Shown here: positions 29,170 through 37,124 of the stretch, one piece after another
Position numbering within the stretch: the first letter of the stretch is position 1
Layout of the letters: every line of letters starts with the position of its first letter
DNA from: an uncultured Alphaproteobacteria bacterium
GTDB taxonomy: Bacteria > Pseudomonadota > Alphaproteobacteria > UBA11222
Length of the DNA stretch: 64,000 nucleotides
Assembly (NCBI GenBank): GCA_947258435.1
Contig: CAMYID010000003.1
Span: 1 to 64,000, forward strand
Reading direction: 5' to 3'
Notes under the pieces: generated by a model
Told to the model about the DNA's origin: nothing
The model's database searches: none
What the model saw: only the letters and a program-made list of their open reading frames with translations
Translations under genes and position numbers: made by a program

Positions 29170-32100
29170 TTACTTGTTCAGAAGATCGCGAACCTGGCGG
29201 TTGACAAAGGCAATCTTGGCAACGCTCAGCATACCGGCGCGCATTTCCTGCATAAGCTCGGTCGTGCGTCGCACTGTTCGCGCATGACTCTCAAGCCAGG
29301 CGTCGACAGATTCTTCAGGCCCAAGCTTGGCATCGCGGGCAAGCGCCTGCGTTGTCAGAACCCGCTGCTGACCGTACAGATCATCGATCATGGCATTCAT
29401 GGCAAGCCGTTCCCAATGGCCATCCACAATGCCCCCTTCCGCGCTGGCGCGCAGCCAGTCGAGCTGCAGTTCCGAGCCGATCCTGAAAAAGGCGCAGGCG
29501 ACATCGCCGATCTTGCGGCCCGTATCGCGCGCAACCATGACCATCTCCGCTGCCGCCGCCATCGGCTCGAACGCCGCGGCCTCCCAGGCCAGACGGTCCG
29601 GCACGTCGGCTGCCAGCAGATCGTTTCGCCGCCGTTCGAAGGCTGCTGTATCAAACTCGGACAGGTGCCGGTCAATTTCCCCCCGAAGCTGACCGATTTC
29701 CCGCTGATAGACATCGACCGTTGCGCCGATATCAAGCGGCTGGGGCACATTGCGCAGGAACCAGATTGTAATGCGGCGCAGCAATTCGCGGCCATCCAGA
29801 TGCATCTGGCCCTGCACATCGGTGCCAACCTTGTTGTCGAGCGCCGAAATCGCCTGCCAGCAGCCGCGCATCTGCAGGCTTTCGCGGGCTGCCACATAGG
29901 CGCGCAGAATTTCCGCCACACCAAAGCCGGTTTCTTCCACCACCGCATTGACGAAAGTCGGACCCATTCTGTTGACCACGGAATTGGCCAGCAGGGTCGC
30001 GCTGATCTCACGACGCAGACGGTGAGCGCGGATCGCATCCGCATAGGGCTCACGCAGCGGCGTGGGGAAATAATCGATCAGATCCTGCGCAAGATAGGGT
30101 TCGTCCGGCACATCGCTGTCAAGCAGCGTCTGAAAGAGATCAATCTTCGCATAAGCCGTCAGTACAGAGATTTCGGGTCTGGTCAGCCCTTTTCCGGCTG
30201 CGGCACGATCTGACAGTTCCTCCTCATTGGGTAGAAACTCGATCGCGGGATCGAGTTTTCCCTGACGTTCGAGACTGCGCATATAGCGCAGATGCGCATC
30301 GCGCATCTGGTAGGCCCGCATCGCCTCAAGGCTGATCGCAAGCGTCTGCTGATAATTATTGTTCAGGACAAGATCGGCCACCTCATCGGTCATGTCCGCA
30401 AGCAGCTGATCGCGCTGCTTGCCGGTCATATCGCCGGCCGCAACAACCGATCCCAGCACGATCTTGATATTGACCTCATGGTCGGAACAATCGACGCCGG
30501 CGGCGTTATCCACCGCATCGGTATTAATGCGTCCGCCATTTTTGGCGAACTCGATACGCGCAAGCTGCGTGCAGCCAAGATTGGCCCCTTCGCCAACCAC
30601 CTTGACCCGCAACTGCGACGCATCGACCCGTACTGCTTCATTCGCCTTGTCGCCGACATCGAGCTGGCTTTCGCTGCCCGCCTTCACATAAGTCCCGATA
30701 CCGCCGAACCACAGCAGGTCGGCATCGGTTTCCAGTAATGCACGGATCAAGTCATTGGGGGCAAGCGCCGCCGCCCTCACACCGGTCAATTGCTGTATTT
30801 CAGGCGTCAGCGGGATCGATTTCGCGGCGCGGCTGAATATGCCGCCGCCCCTGCTGATCAATCCCTTGTTGTAATCCTGCCAGGATGAACGCGGCAGGCC
30901 GAACAGCCTCTGGCGTTCGCGATAGCTTGCCGCGGGATCAGGCTCGGGATCGATGAAGATATCGCGGTGATCGAAGGCGGCGATCAGACGGGTTTGCTGC
31001 GACAGCAGCATACCATTGCCGAACACATCGCCCGACATATCGCCGCAACCGATCGCGGTGAAGGGCGTCGTCTGAATGTCAGTACCCAGTTCCCGGAAAT
31101 GGCGCTTTACCGCTTCCCATGCACCGCGCGCGGTAATCCCCATCTTCTTGTGGTCATAGCCAGCAGAACCGCCTGACGCAAAAGCATCATCGAGCCAGAA
31201 GCCGTAATCGCGGGCCACCTCATTTGCGATATCGGAAAATGTCGCGGTCCCCTTGTCGGCTGCCACAACCAGATAAGGGTCGTCCGCGTCATACCGCACA
31301 AGCTGCGGCGGCGGGACGATTTTATTGTCCACCAGATTATCGGTGAGGTCGAGCAGGCCTGAAATGAACAGCCGATAACAGCCGATCGCCTCTTCCTGCG
31401 CGTCATCGCGGGATGCGTTGACGGGAATTTGTTTGGGCACAAACCCGCCCTTCGACCCGACCGGCACGATCACCGCATTCTTGACCTGCTGTGCCTTCAC
31501 AAGCCCAAGCACTTCGGTCCGGAAATCCTCGCGCCGATCGGACCAGCGCAATCCCCCGCGCGCAACCTTGCCGCCCCGCAGATGCACACCCTCGACCCGT
31601 GGCGAGTAAACAAAAATCTCGACCAGTGGCCGCGGCTTGGGCAATTCGTCAATAGCCCGGCTATCGAATTTGAAAGACAAATAACTCTTATGCCCGCCCG
31701 CCGCAGCGGACTGGTAATAGTTTGTCCGCAACGTTGCATCGATGAGATTGAGGAAGCGACGCAGGATGCGATCATCATCAAGGCTTTCCACCGCATCGAG
31801 CGCTGCTTCGATTTCACCGCGCAGCTTCTTTTGCGCATCCTCTCCACGCGCCGTATTTGCCGGATCGAACCGCATTTCGAAAATTTCAATCAGCTTGCGG
31901 ACTATATCGGGATTATTATTGAGCGCCCGCTCCATATATTCCTGACTATAGGTGATGGCCGCCTGCCGCAGGAATTTGGTATAGGCCCGCAGAATGACGA
32001 TCTCACGCCAGTTCAGATCGGCGCGCAGCGCCAGTTTGTTGAGCCCGTCATTTTCGACCTGCCGCGCCCACAATGCCTGAAACAGATCCTCAAGCTTGCC

Positions 32101-34026
32101 ACGCGATTGCGCCAGATCGACAGGCCGGCCTTCCGCTTCCCCCATGACGAAATCATGCAGCCAGAACAATTCGCCGTCGCTTCTGCGGATTGCGTAGGGA
32201 TGCTCGCCAATTACGCGCAATCCGATATTTTCCAGCATCGGCAGACAATCGCTTAGCGGCACCGCCTCATTCAGCTGAAACAATTTGAAGCGTATCGTCG
32301 CATCGGCATCTTCCACATTGCGGTAGAAGGTAACGCCAATGCCGCGCTGCGCCGCGGCGAGATTTTCCATCCGGTCGATATCATGGACCGCCAGGCTGGA
32401 ATGGAAACGTTCGGCATAATCGCCGGGAAAACTGTCGCGATACTGTTCCCACAGTTTAAGCCCGCGCTCACCGCCCGCATGGGCCAGAATCGCCTCATGC
32501 AGATCGTCTGTCCATTGCCGGGCCGCCTGTTCGATCCGGGCTTCAAGCTGCTCGATATCGACTTCCGGCACCGAACCGGGCGTCGTGCGGACCATGAAAT
32601 GGACCCGCGCCAGCGGTTCATCGCCGAATTCAGGTGAAAAGCCTGTGATCTCGCCGTCAAATGCGTCGGCCAGCAAAACGCCGATTTCGCGCCGCAGATC
32701 GGTGTGAAACCGCTCGCGCGCAATGAAGACAAGACAGGATACGAAGCGCTCAAAACGGTCGCGCCGGATAAAAAGCCGGGTGCGCGGCCGCTCAAGCAGG
32801 CGCAGCATGCCAAGCGCATTGCCATAAAGCGTATCGGGCGGTGCCTGAAATAGTTCATCGCGCGGATAGGTCGCCAGAATATTCAGCAACGCCTTGCCAT
32901 CATGGCTGTCCGGCGCAAAACCGGCCTTTTTCAGAATCTGGCTGACCTTGTGGCGCAGCAGCGGAATATCGCCGGGCACCCGGTTGTAAGCGCTTGAGGT
33001 GAAAAGCCCGATAAAGCGTTTTTCACCCACCACCTCGCCATCGGCATTGAATTGCTTGACGCCGACATAATCCATATGGGTCGTGCGGTGCACCACCGAA
33101 CGGACGTCGGTCTTTGTGATGATCAGTGGAATGGGCTGCTTCAGATTTTCGATAATCTCATGCGACAGGGAGGCAAGCTGCCCGCTGCCGGTGCGAAACA
33201 GCTTGGTGTCGGGATTGCGCAATACGCCAAGGCCGCTGGCGGTCCGCAAGGTGGCTTCCGCGCCATTGCCATTATTGGCAAAACTGTATTCGGCATAGCC
33301 CAGCAATGTGAAGTGATTATCTTTCAACCATTCAAGGAAGGCCCTTGCTTCGTCGCGTTCGACCGCCTCGATTTCGGGGGGCAGTTCGGCAAGTTCCGCA
33401 ATCGCCTCATCCAGCTTGCCCAGCATTGCCTGCCAGTCGCTTACCGCTGCGCGGACATTTTGCAGCACAACAGCCAGATGTTCGCGCAAACTTTCAAGCT
33501 TTGCCGCATCCGCCTGTTCATCGATCGACAGATGAATGAAGGATTCCCGCCGGCCATCCGCCGACAGGCGCTGCCACTGCCCGTCCTTGTCGCGTAAAAC
33601 GCTCATAACCGGGTGGCCGACCATGTGAATGCCAATCCCCAGCTGATTGAGCGCGCCGGTGACGGAATCAAGCAGAAACGGCATATCGTCATTGACGATC
33701 TGAATGACCGCATGGGTGGAATGCCAGCCATGCGCCTCGATATCGGGTTGATAGACGCGAATCTGAGGCATGCCGTCCTGACGGGTGGCGGCAAGTTTGT
33801 AATGCGCAAGCGCTGCCCCATAAAGATCAGGCGGCGACATCTGCAACAGATCTTCCGCCAGCACATTTTCATAGAACAGTTGAATAAAACGGCCCAGATC
33901 AGCCGTGTCGCTTGTTTCACGCTGTTCCGAATAGGCGATGGTTTCTTGCAAGAGTTGCGCTTTTCTTTCTTCCGCGCGGGCCATAATCATGCCTGAGATT
34001 CCACTTAGCTTTTCGTGAATACGCAA
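29170..34026 (-). CDS. NAD-glutamate dehydrogenase, large (~180 kDa) type
   Basis: 1,618 aa; 'GGKVARGGLRWSDRREDFRTEVLGLVKAQQVKNAVIVPVGSKGGFVPKQ', 'VVGEGANLGCTQLARIEFAKNGGRINTDAVDNAAGVDCSDHEVNIKI'. Start could be internal (33990 or 33984). Confidence 0.96.
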   Translation of the reverse strand: MRIHEKLSGISGMIMARAEERKAQLLQETIAYSEQRETSDTADLGRFIQLFYENVLAEDLLQMSPPDLYGAALAHYKLAATRQDGMPQIRVYQPDIEAHGWHSTHAVIQIVNDDMPFLLDSVTGALNQLGIGIHMVGHPVMSVLRDKDGQWQRLSADGRRESFIHLSIDEQADAAKLESLREHLAVVLQNVRAAVSDWQAMLGKLDEAIAELAELPPEIEAVERDEARAFLEWLKDNHFTLLGYAEYSFANNGNGAEATLRTASGLGVLRNPDTKLFRTGSGQLASLSHEIIENLKQPIPLIITKTDVRSVVHRTTHMDYVGVKQFNADGEVVGEKRFIGLFTSSAYNRVPGDIPLLRHKVSQILKKAGFAPDSHDGKALLNILATYPRDELFQAPPDTLYGNALGMLRLLERPRTRLFIRRDRFERFVSCLVFIARERFHTDLRREIGVLLADAFDGEITGFSPEFGDEPLARVHFMVRTTPGSVPEVDIEQLEARIEQAARQWTDDLHEAILAHAGGERGLKLWEQYRDSFPGDYAERFHSSLAVHDIDRMENLAAAQRGIGVTFYRNVEDADATIRFKLFQLNEAVPLSDCLPMLENIGLRVIGEHPYAIRRSDGELFWLHDFVMGEAEGRPVDLAQSRGKLEDLFQALWARQVENDGLNKLALRADLNWREIVILRAYTKFLRQAAITYSQEYMERALNNNPDIVRKLIEIFEMRFDPANTARGEDAQKKLRGEIEAALDAVESLDDDRILRRFLNLIDATLRTNYYQSAAAGGHKSYLSFKFDSRAIDELPKPRPLVEIFVYSPRVEGVHLRGGKVARGGLRWSDRREDFRTEVLGLVKAQQVKNAVIVPVGSKGGFVPKQIPVNASRDDAQEEAIGCYRLFISGLLDLTDNLVDNKIVPPPQLVRYDADDPYLVVAADKGTATFSDIANEVARDYGFWLDDAFASGGSAGYDHKKMGITARGAWEAVKRHFRELGTDIQTTPFTAIGCGDMSGDVFGNGMLLSQQTRLIAAFDHRDIFIDPEPDPAASYRERQRLFGLPRSSWQDYNKGLISRGGGIFSRAAKSIPLTPEIQQLTGVRAAALAPNDLIRALLETDADLLWFGGIGTYVKAGSESQLDVGDKANEAVRVDASQLRVKVVGEGANLGCTQLARIEFAKNGGRINTDAVDNAAGVDCSDHEVNIKIVLGSVVAAGDMTGKQRDQLLADMTDEVADLVLNNNYQQTLAISLEAMRAYQMRDAHLRYMRSLERQGKLDPAIEFLPNEEELSDRAAAGKGLTRPEISVLTAYAKIDLFQTLLDSDVPDEPYLAQDLIDYFPTPLREPYADAIRAHRLRREISATLLANSVVNRMGPTFVNAVVEETGFGVAEILRAYVAARESLQMRGCWQAISALDNKVGTDVQGQMHLDGRELLRRITIWFLRNVPQPLDIGATVDVYQREIGQLRGEIDRHLSEFDTAAFERRRNDLLAADVPDRLAWEAAAFEPMAAAAEMVMVARDTGRKIGDVACAFFRIGSELQLDWLRASAEGGIVDGHWERLAMNAMIDDLYGQQRVLTTQALARDAKLGPEESVDAWLESHARTVRRTTELMQEMRAGMLSVAKIAFVNRQVRDLLNK

Positions 34027-34080
34027 ATATACCCAAGATGACTTTCAGAAGTGTTACGAAAGACACAGAAATATAATATA

Positions 34081-34088
34081 GAAAATTC
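34081..34088. repeat. Left copy of 8-bp target site duplication GAAAATTC
   Basis: Directly abuts the left TIR; identical octamer directly follows the right TIR at 36851-36858. Confidence 0.85.
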
Positions 34089-34181
34089 GGTAGTGTCTCA
34101 GTTTGAAAATAATGGGGATTGACGGGCTATCGAATCCGGCCATCGTTTCCTATATGCTTAGGGGTAAGCATAGGAGACAAG

Positions 34182-34367
34182 ATGACAATCGAAGAGCGCG
34201 TTGAACGGCTAAAACGGTGCGTGAAAGAGCAAGAAGCGCAGCGCCAGTGGCTTCTGGACGTCAATTGGGAAGATAGCGGTGGAGACGCAGCCAAGGCTGC
34301 GATGGAGCATGATCGCATCATTGAAATGTACGGCGAGCTAATTCGCAAGCTTGAGGCGCGCCTGTAA
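34182..34367 (+). CDS. Small hypothetical cargo protein (61 aa, charged helical)
   Basis: MTIEERVERLKRCVKEQEAQRQWLLDVNWEDSGGDAAKAAMEHDRIIEMYGELIRKLEARL; preceded by 'aggagac' SD-like sequence; overlaps the next ORF's start. Confidence 0.7.
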   Translation: MTIEERVERLKRCVKEQEAQRQWLLDVNWEDSGGDAAKAAMEHDRIIEMYGELIRKLEARL

Positions 34368-34600
34368 TGCCCACCGGACCTAAAGGACAGAAGCGCCCCG
34401 CTGACGTGATCGGCAACGCCATTAAGGTGGCCAGAATCGCGACCGGCGAGACCGAAGATACCGTCAAGGATGATGGCAAAGACCCAGCCGCCAAGGCGCT
34501 TGGCGCTAAGGGCGGGAAGGCGCGCGCTGCCAAGCTGACGCCAGAACAGCGCGCGGAGATTGCGCGGAAGGCGGCTGAGAAGCGATGGAAAAAGGACTAG
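34367..34600 (+). CDS. Small basic hypothetical cargo protein (77 aa)
   Basis: '...AKALGAKGGKARAAKLTPEQRAEIARKAAEKRWKKD', a pattern common in accessory-genome small proteins; translationally coupled to 34182-34367. Confidence 0.7.
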   Translation: MPTGPKGQKRPADVIGNAIKVARIATGETEDTVKDDGKDPAAKALGAKGGKARAAKLTPEQRAEIARKAAEKRWKKD

Positions 34601-35412
34601 GACAGTATCGCTTTATATGCCGCTATTTTCTGTTCCAGTTTCTCCAACCCCTCTAGGTCCATAACAGCATTGATCCGCACTTTTCCTCCGGCGAACTCGA
34701 CGCGAATATCGTTCAGTTCCGCATCTTCGGCAGGTGGCGGTGACGGAACGTCGCGTGGCTTTGCCGGGGGTTCTTGGTGAACATGGTTCATATCATCGCC
34801 GTCTTCGGGCTCGTGGAGGTTGCTGGTATCTTCATGCTCAGCATCATCCAAAGATACATCAGGCGATTCTAGCAGTCCAGCAAAACCTACCGTCTGCCGG
34901 TATTCAGTCACCAACTCCTCTGCCGCCTTGTCGCTGTACGTTGCAGCGCCGCTGTCGGCTCGATCTAGCGTGAGGTAACTCTTAAGGGCCAGGTCCATTC
35001 CGCCAGACGCGCCTGGGAGGCCATATTTTTCCCATAATTCTGCATGGATTTTCGGGGCAAGTGCTGCTGCGCGAACGGCAGCTTTTCGCTTTTCAGAATT
35101 CGGGTCAGGATCGCGGATTAGGCGTATCGCGCTATCGGTCAGCTTGAACCGACGCTTGTCGCCACTCCCATCGTCCTGAAGTAGCCCAAATTGCTTTAAT
35201 GCGGCAATTGTTGCGAACAAGCCGCTGCTTTTTTCCCCGTATTCCCACGCCTTCGCTGCAACGCCCACCGGTACGGGATGGTGAAGGGCCTTTTCGTGTA
35301 GCGACACCGCTCGTTCTATCGCCTTATTTAAGGGAATTGCCGGATAAGGCGGGCTGCGAAAACGTGGTTGCTTTTCGTCATTAGTGTCACTGGTTGCGGT
35401 GTGGTCCGTCAT
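34597..35412 (-). CDS. Hypothetical cargo protein with possible winged-helix-like N-terminus
   Basis: 271 aa from MTDHTATSD; GGAGG SD upstream; N-terminal 'GVAAKAWEYGEKSSGLFATIAALKQFGLLQDDGSGDKRRFKLTDSAIRLI' resembles a wHTH; acidic/proline-rich linker; short C-terminal beta-beta-alpha-like module. Confidence 0.75.
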   Translation of the reverse strand: MTDHTATSDTNDEKQPRFRSPPYPAIPLNKAIERAVSLHEKALHHPVPVGVAAKAWEYGEKSSGLFATIAALKQFGLLQDDGSGDKRRFKLTDSAIRLIRDPDPNSEKRKAAVRAAALAPKIHAELWEKYGLPGASGGMDLALKSYLTLDRADSGAATYSDKAAEELVTEYRQTVGFAGLLESPDVSLDDAEHEDTSNLHEPEDGDDMNHVHQEPPAKPRDVPSPPPAEDAELNDIRVEFAGGKVRINAVMDLEGLEKLEQKIAAYKAILS

Positions 35413-35432
35413 ATCTGCCTCCATGTGAAGGC

Positions 35433-35461
35433 AATATAGGCCGCTACCTCGTATCTGTCAA
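35433..35461 (-). promoter_or_regulatory. Sigma70-type promoter for the minus-strand cargo gene, with operator-like motif in the spacer
   Basis: Minus strand TTGACA (35461-35456), 17-bp spacer, TATATT (35438-35433); spacer contains ACGAGGTAGC. Confidence 0.7.
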
Positions 35462-35510
35462 TCAAAAGGAAGGTAAGTTTTGTCTCCAATATATCTCTTG
35501 ACGAGGTAGC
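35443..35510. repeat. Inverted 10-bp repeat GCTACCTCGT / ACGAGGTAGC (48-bp gap), candidate operator pair
   Basis: 35443-35452 GCTACCTCGT and 35501-35510 ACGAGGTAGC are exact reverse complements. Confidence 0.7.
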
Positions 35511-35526
35511 TGTGCGGAGGTAGTGT
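35498..35526 (+). promoter_or_regulatory. Possible plus-strand promoter driving tRNA-like/transposase unit
   Basis: TTGACG (35498-35503), 17-bp spacer, TAGTGT (35521-35526); weak -10. Confidence 0.35.
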
Positions 35527-35549
35527 CTCGAATCAGAAAGGAGAAGCCC

Positions 35550-35612
35550 ATGGCTAGGAGGGCTCCGGGCCCCGGCATTACGCCGACCGTTGATCGGGGC
35601 CTGTGCAAATAG
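35550..35612 (+). CDS. Candidate 20-aa mini-ORF MARRAPGPGITPTVDRGLCK in the leader of the transposase unit
   Basis: ATG...TAG with upstream 'aaaggagaagccc' SD-like sequence; coding status unproven. Confidence 0.3.
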   Translation: MARRAPGPGITPTVDRGLCK

Positions 35613-35696
35613 AGAAGCCGTTGCGAGGTTCCTGGCGGGATACGCAACGGCTTTCAGGTTGGCAGGCGGCCAGCCGAAAGGCTGGCCGCTCCCAAA

Positions 35697-35769
35697 GCGC
35701 CCGTAGCTCAGCGGATAGAGCATTCCTTTCGTAGGGGACCGGTCGCAGGTTCGAATCCTGCCGGGCGCT
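35697..35769 (+). tRNA. tRNA-like gene, anticodon CGT (Thr by decoding); no CCA directly encoded after the discriminator
   Basis: GCGCCCG/CGGGCGC acceptor (7/7), GCTC/GAGC D-stem, anticodon loop TTCGTAG, T-arm GCAGG-TTCGAAT-CCTGC, 5-nt variable loop; anticodon stem has one T-C mismatch; discriminator T followed by CACCA. Confidence 0.75.
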
Positions 35770-35780
35770 CACCACTTCAC

Positions 35781-35816
35781 TACGGCTGCCACTTCCATAA
35801 CATAGTGGCAGCCGTA
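35781..35816. repeat. 13-bp perfect inverted repeat/hairpin between tRNA-like gene and transposase
   Basis: TACGGCTGCCACT (35781-35793) / AGTGGCAGCCGTA (35804-35816); no T-tract follows. Confidence 0.8.
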
Positions 35817-35883
35817 TGTGAATCCTACATTAAAGTTGATTCATATGCTTGACACTAAGCATAAAAGTTCACATATATCGGGT

Positions 35884-36828
35884 ATGGCAAACGTCCTACC
35901 CACTCCGAAGCGCGTTCAAATCCTCCATATGCTTTGTGAAGGTTCGTCCATGCGTTCCATCGCACGGATCACCGGGGTTTCCATCAACACGGTTTCGAAG
36001 CTGCTTGTGGACGCGGGCGAAGCCTGCGCGGCTTATCACGATGAGCATGTGCGCGGCCTGTCATGCGAACGCATCCAGTGCGATGAAATCTGGTCGTTCA
36101 CCTACGCCAAGGCAAAGAACGTTGATACCGCAAAGAAGGCCCCGACATTCGCGGGCGATGTTTGGACCTGGACCAGCATTTGCGCGGACAGCAAACTGAT
36201 CTGCAATTGGTTTGTCGGCGGGCGTGATGCGGAGTTCGCCAACATCTTCATGGACGATCTGGCCGACCGGCTGGACCATCGCGTTCAGCTTACGACCGAT
36301 GGCCACAAGGTCTATCTCGATGCCGTGGCCGGTGCGTTCGGAAACGATATCGACTATGCGCAACTTGTGAAGCTGTTCGGTGCCGCACCGGATGCCGTCA
36401 AAGGCCGCTACAGCCCTGCCAAGTGCACCGGGATCAAGAAACACGAGCGGAATGGTTCGCCCGACCCAGACCATATCAGCACGTCTTATGTGGAACGCAT
36501 GAACCTTTCGATCCGCATGGGGCTTCGCCGGTTCACGCGCCTGACCAATGCGTTCTCAAAGAAATTCGAGAACCATTGCCACGCGCTGGCGCTGTATTTC
36601 GTCTGGTACAATTTCTGTCGCCAGCACAAGAGCCTTGGCGGCATCTCACCGGCAATGGCTGCTGGCGTCAGCGATACGCTTCGTGATCTGGAATGGATTG
36701 TCGGCCTGATTGATGAGCGCGCGCCAAAGCCGGGACCGCGCGGGCCTTACAAAAAACGCAAAAATGAAATGCTTACTGATCAGGAATTGGAGTCACTTCG
36801 TCATGAAATGAGCGAGTCGCAAAAATGA
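35884..36828 (+). CDS. IS1-family-like DDE transposase
   Basis: N-terminal HTH 'ILHMLCEGSSMRSIARITGVSINTVSKLL'; 'QCDEIWSFTYAKAKN', 'LTTDGHKVYLDAV' (TDG as in IS1), 'SYVERMNLSIRMGLRRFTRLTNAFSKKFENH'. Start could extend to GTG at 35818. Confidence 0.85.
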   Translation: MANVLPTPKRVQILHMLCEGSSMRSIARITGVSINTVSKLLVDAGEACAAYHDEHVRGLSCERIQCDEIWSFTYAKAKNVDTAKKAPTFAGDVWTWTSICADSKLICNWFVGGRDAEFANIFMDDLADRLDHRVQLTTDGHKVYLDAVAGAFGNDIDYAQLVKLFGAAPDAVKGRYSPAKCTGIKKHERNGSPDPDHISTSYVERMNLSIRMGLRRFTRLTNAFSKKFENHCHALALYFVWYNFCRQHKSLGGISPAMAAGVSDTLRDLEWIVGLIDERAPKPGPRGPYKKRKNEMLTDQELESLRHEMSESQK

Positions 36829-36850
36829 AAATTCAAACTGAGACACTACC

Positions 36851-36858
36851 GAAAATTC
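36851..36858. repeat. Right copy of 8-bp target site duplication GAAAATTC
   Basis: Identical to 34081-34088, directly after the right TIR. Confidence 0.85.
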
Positions 36859-37124
36859 GATAACACCCTGTCACAGATGATCAGGTTAGTTATTGTCTTT
36901 TTTACACATCCGTAAGAGGATTGTGGCCGGTCGCAGCGGAAAATTGTCGGGGTAACCGCAGCGGACGAACGGCAGGCCCGCCAGGGCAAGCCAAAAAATC
37001 AGTTTGTTGTCGGGGCATATGGGCTGCTTTAGAAAAGCCTGCTATGACAACGGGTTACGGGGGGCAGGATATCCGGTCTTGCCCACAGAAACGGTACATG
37101 CATGCCAAAAATGGGAGCAAGACT

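Larger units (their letters stand above)
34089..36850. mobile_element. Complete IS1-like element with cargo (2,762 bp), flanked by 8-bp TSD
   Basis: Perfect 19-bp TIRs: left GGTAGTGTCTCAGTTTGAA (34089-34107), right TTCAAACTGAGACACTACC (36832-36850); GAAAATTC direct repeats outside; encodes one DDE transposase. Confidence 0.92.

Noticed and set aside
35666-35689. GAAA-tetraloop hairpin as an intrinsic terminator
   Set aside because: It is followed by tcccaaag rather than a T-tract, and the tRNA and transposase lie directly downstream.
35697-35769. Calling the tRNA-like gene tRNA-Arg from its GCGCCCGTAGCTCAGCGGATAGAGC body
   Set aside because: The body looks Arg-like, but the canonical 7-nt anticodon loop gives CGT, and G35 is not compatible with Arg decoding; reported by anticodon instead, with reduced confidence.
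35578-35775. Minus-strand ORF 'MVSARQDSNLRPVPYERNALSAELRALWE...'
   Set aside because: This is the antisense translation of the tRNA-like gene; 'DSNLRP...ELRA' is a familiar spurious-ORF signature and not a real protein.
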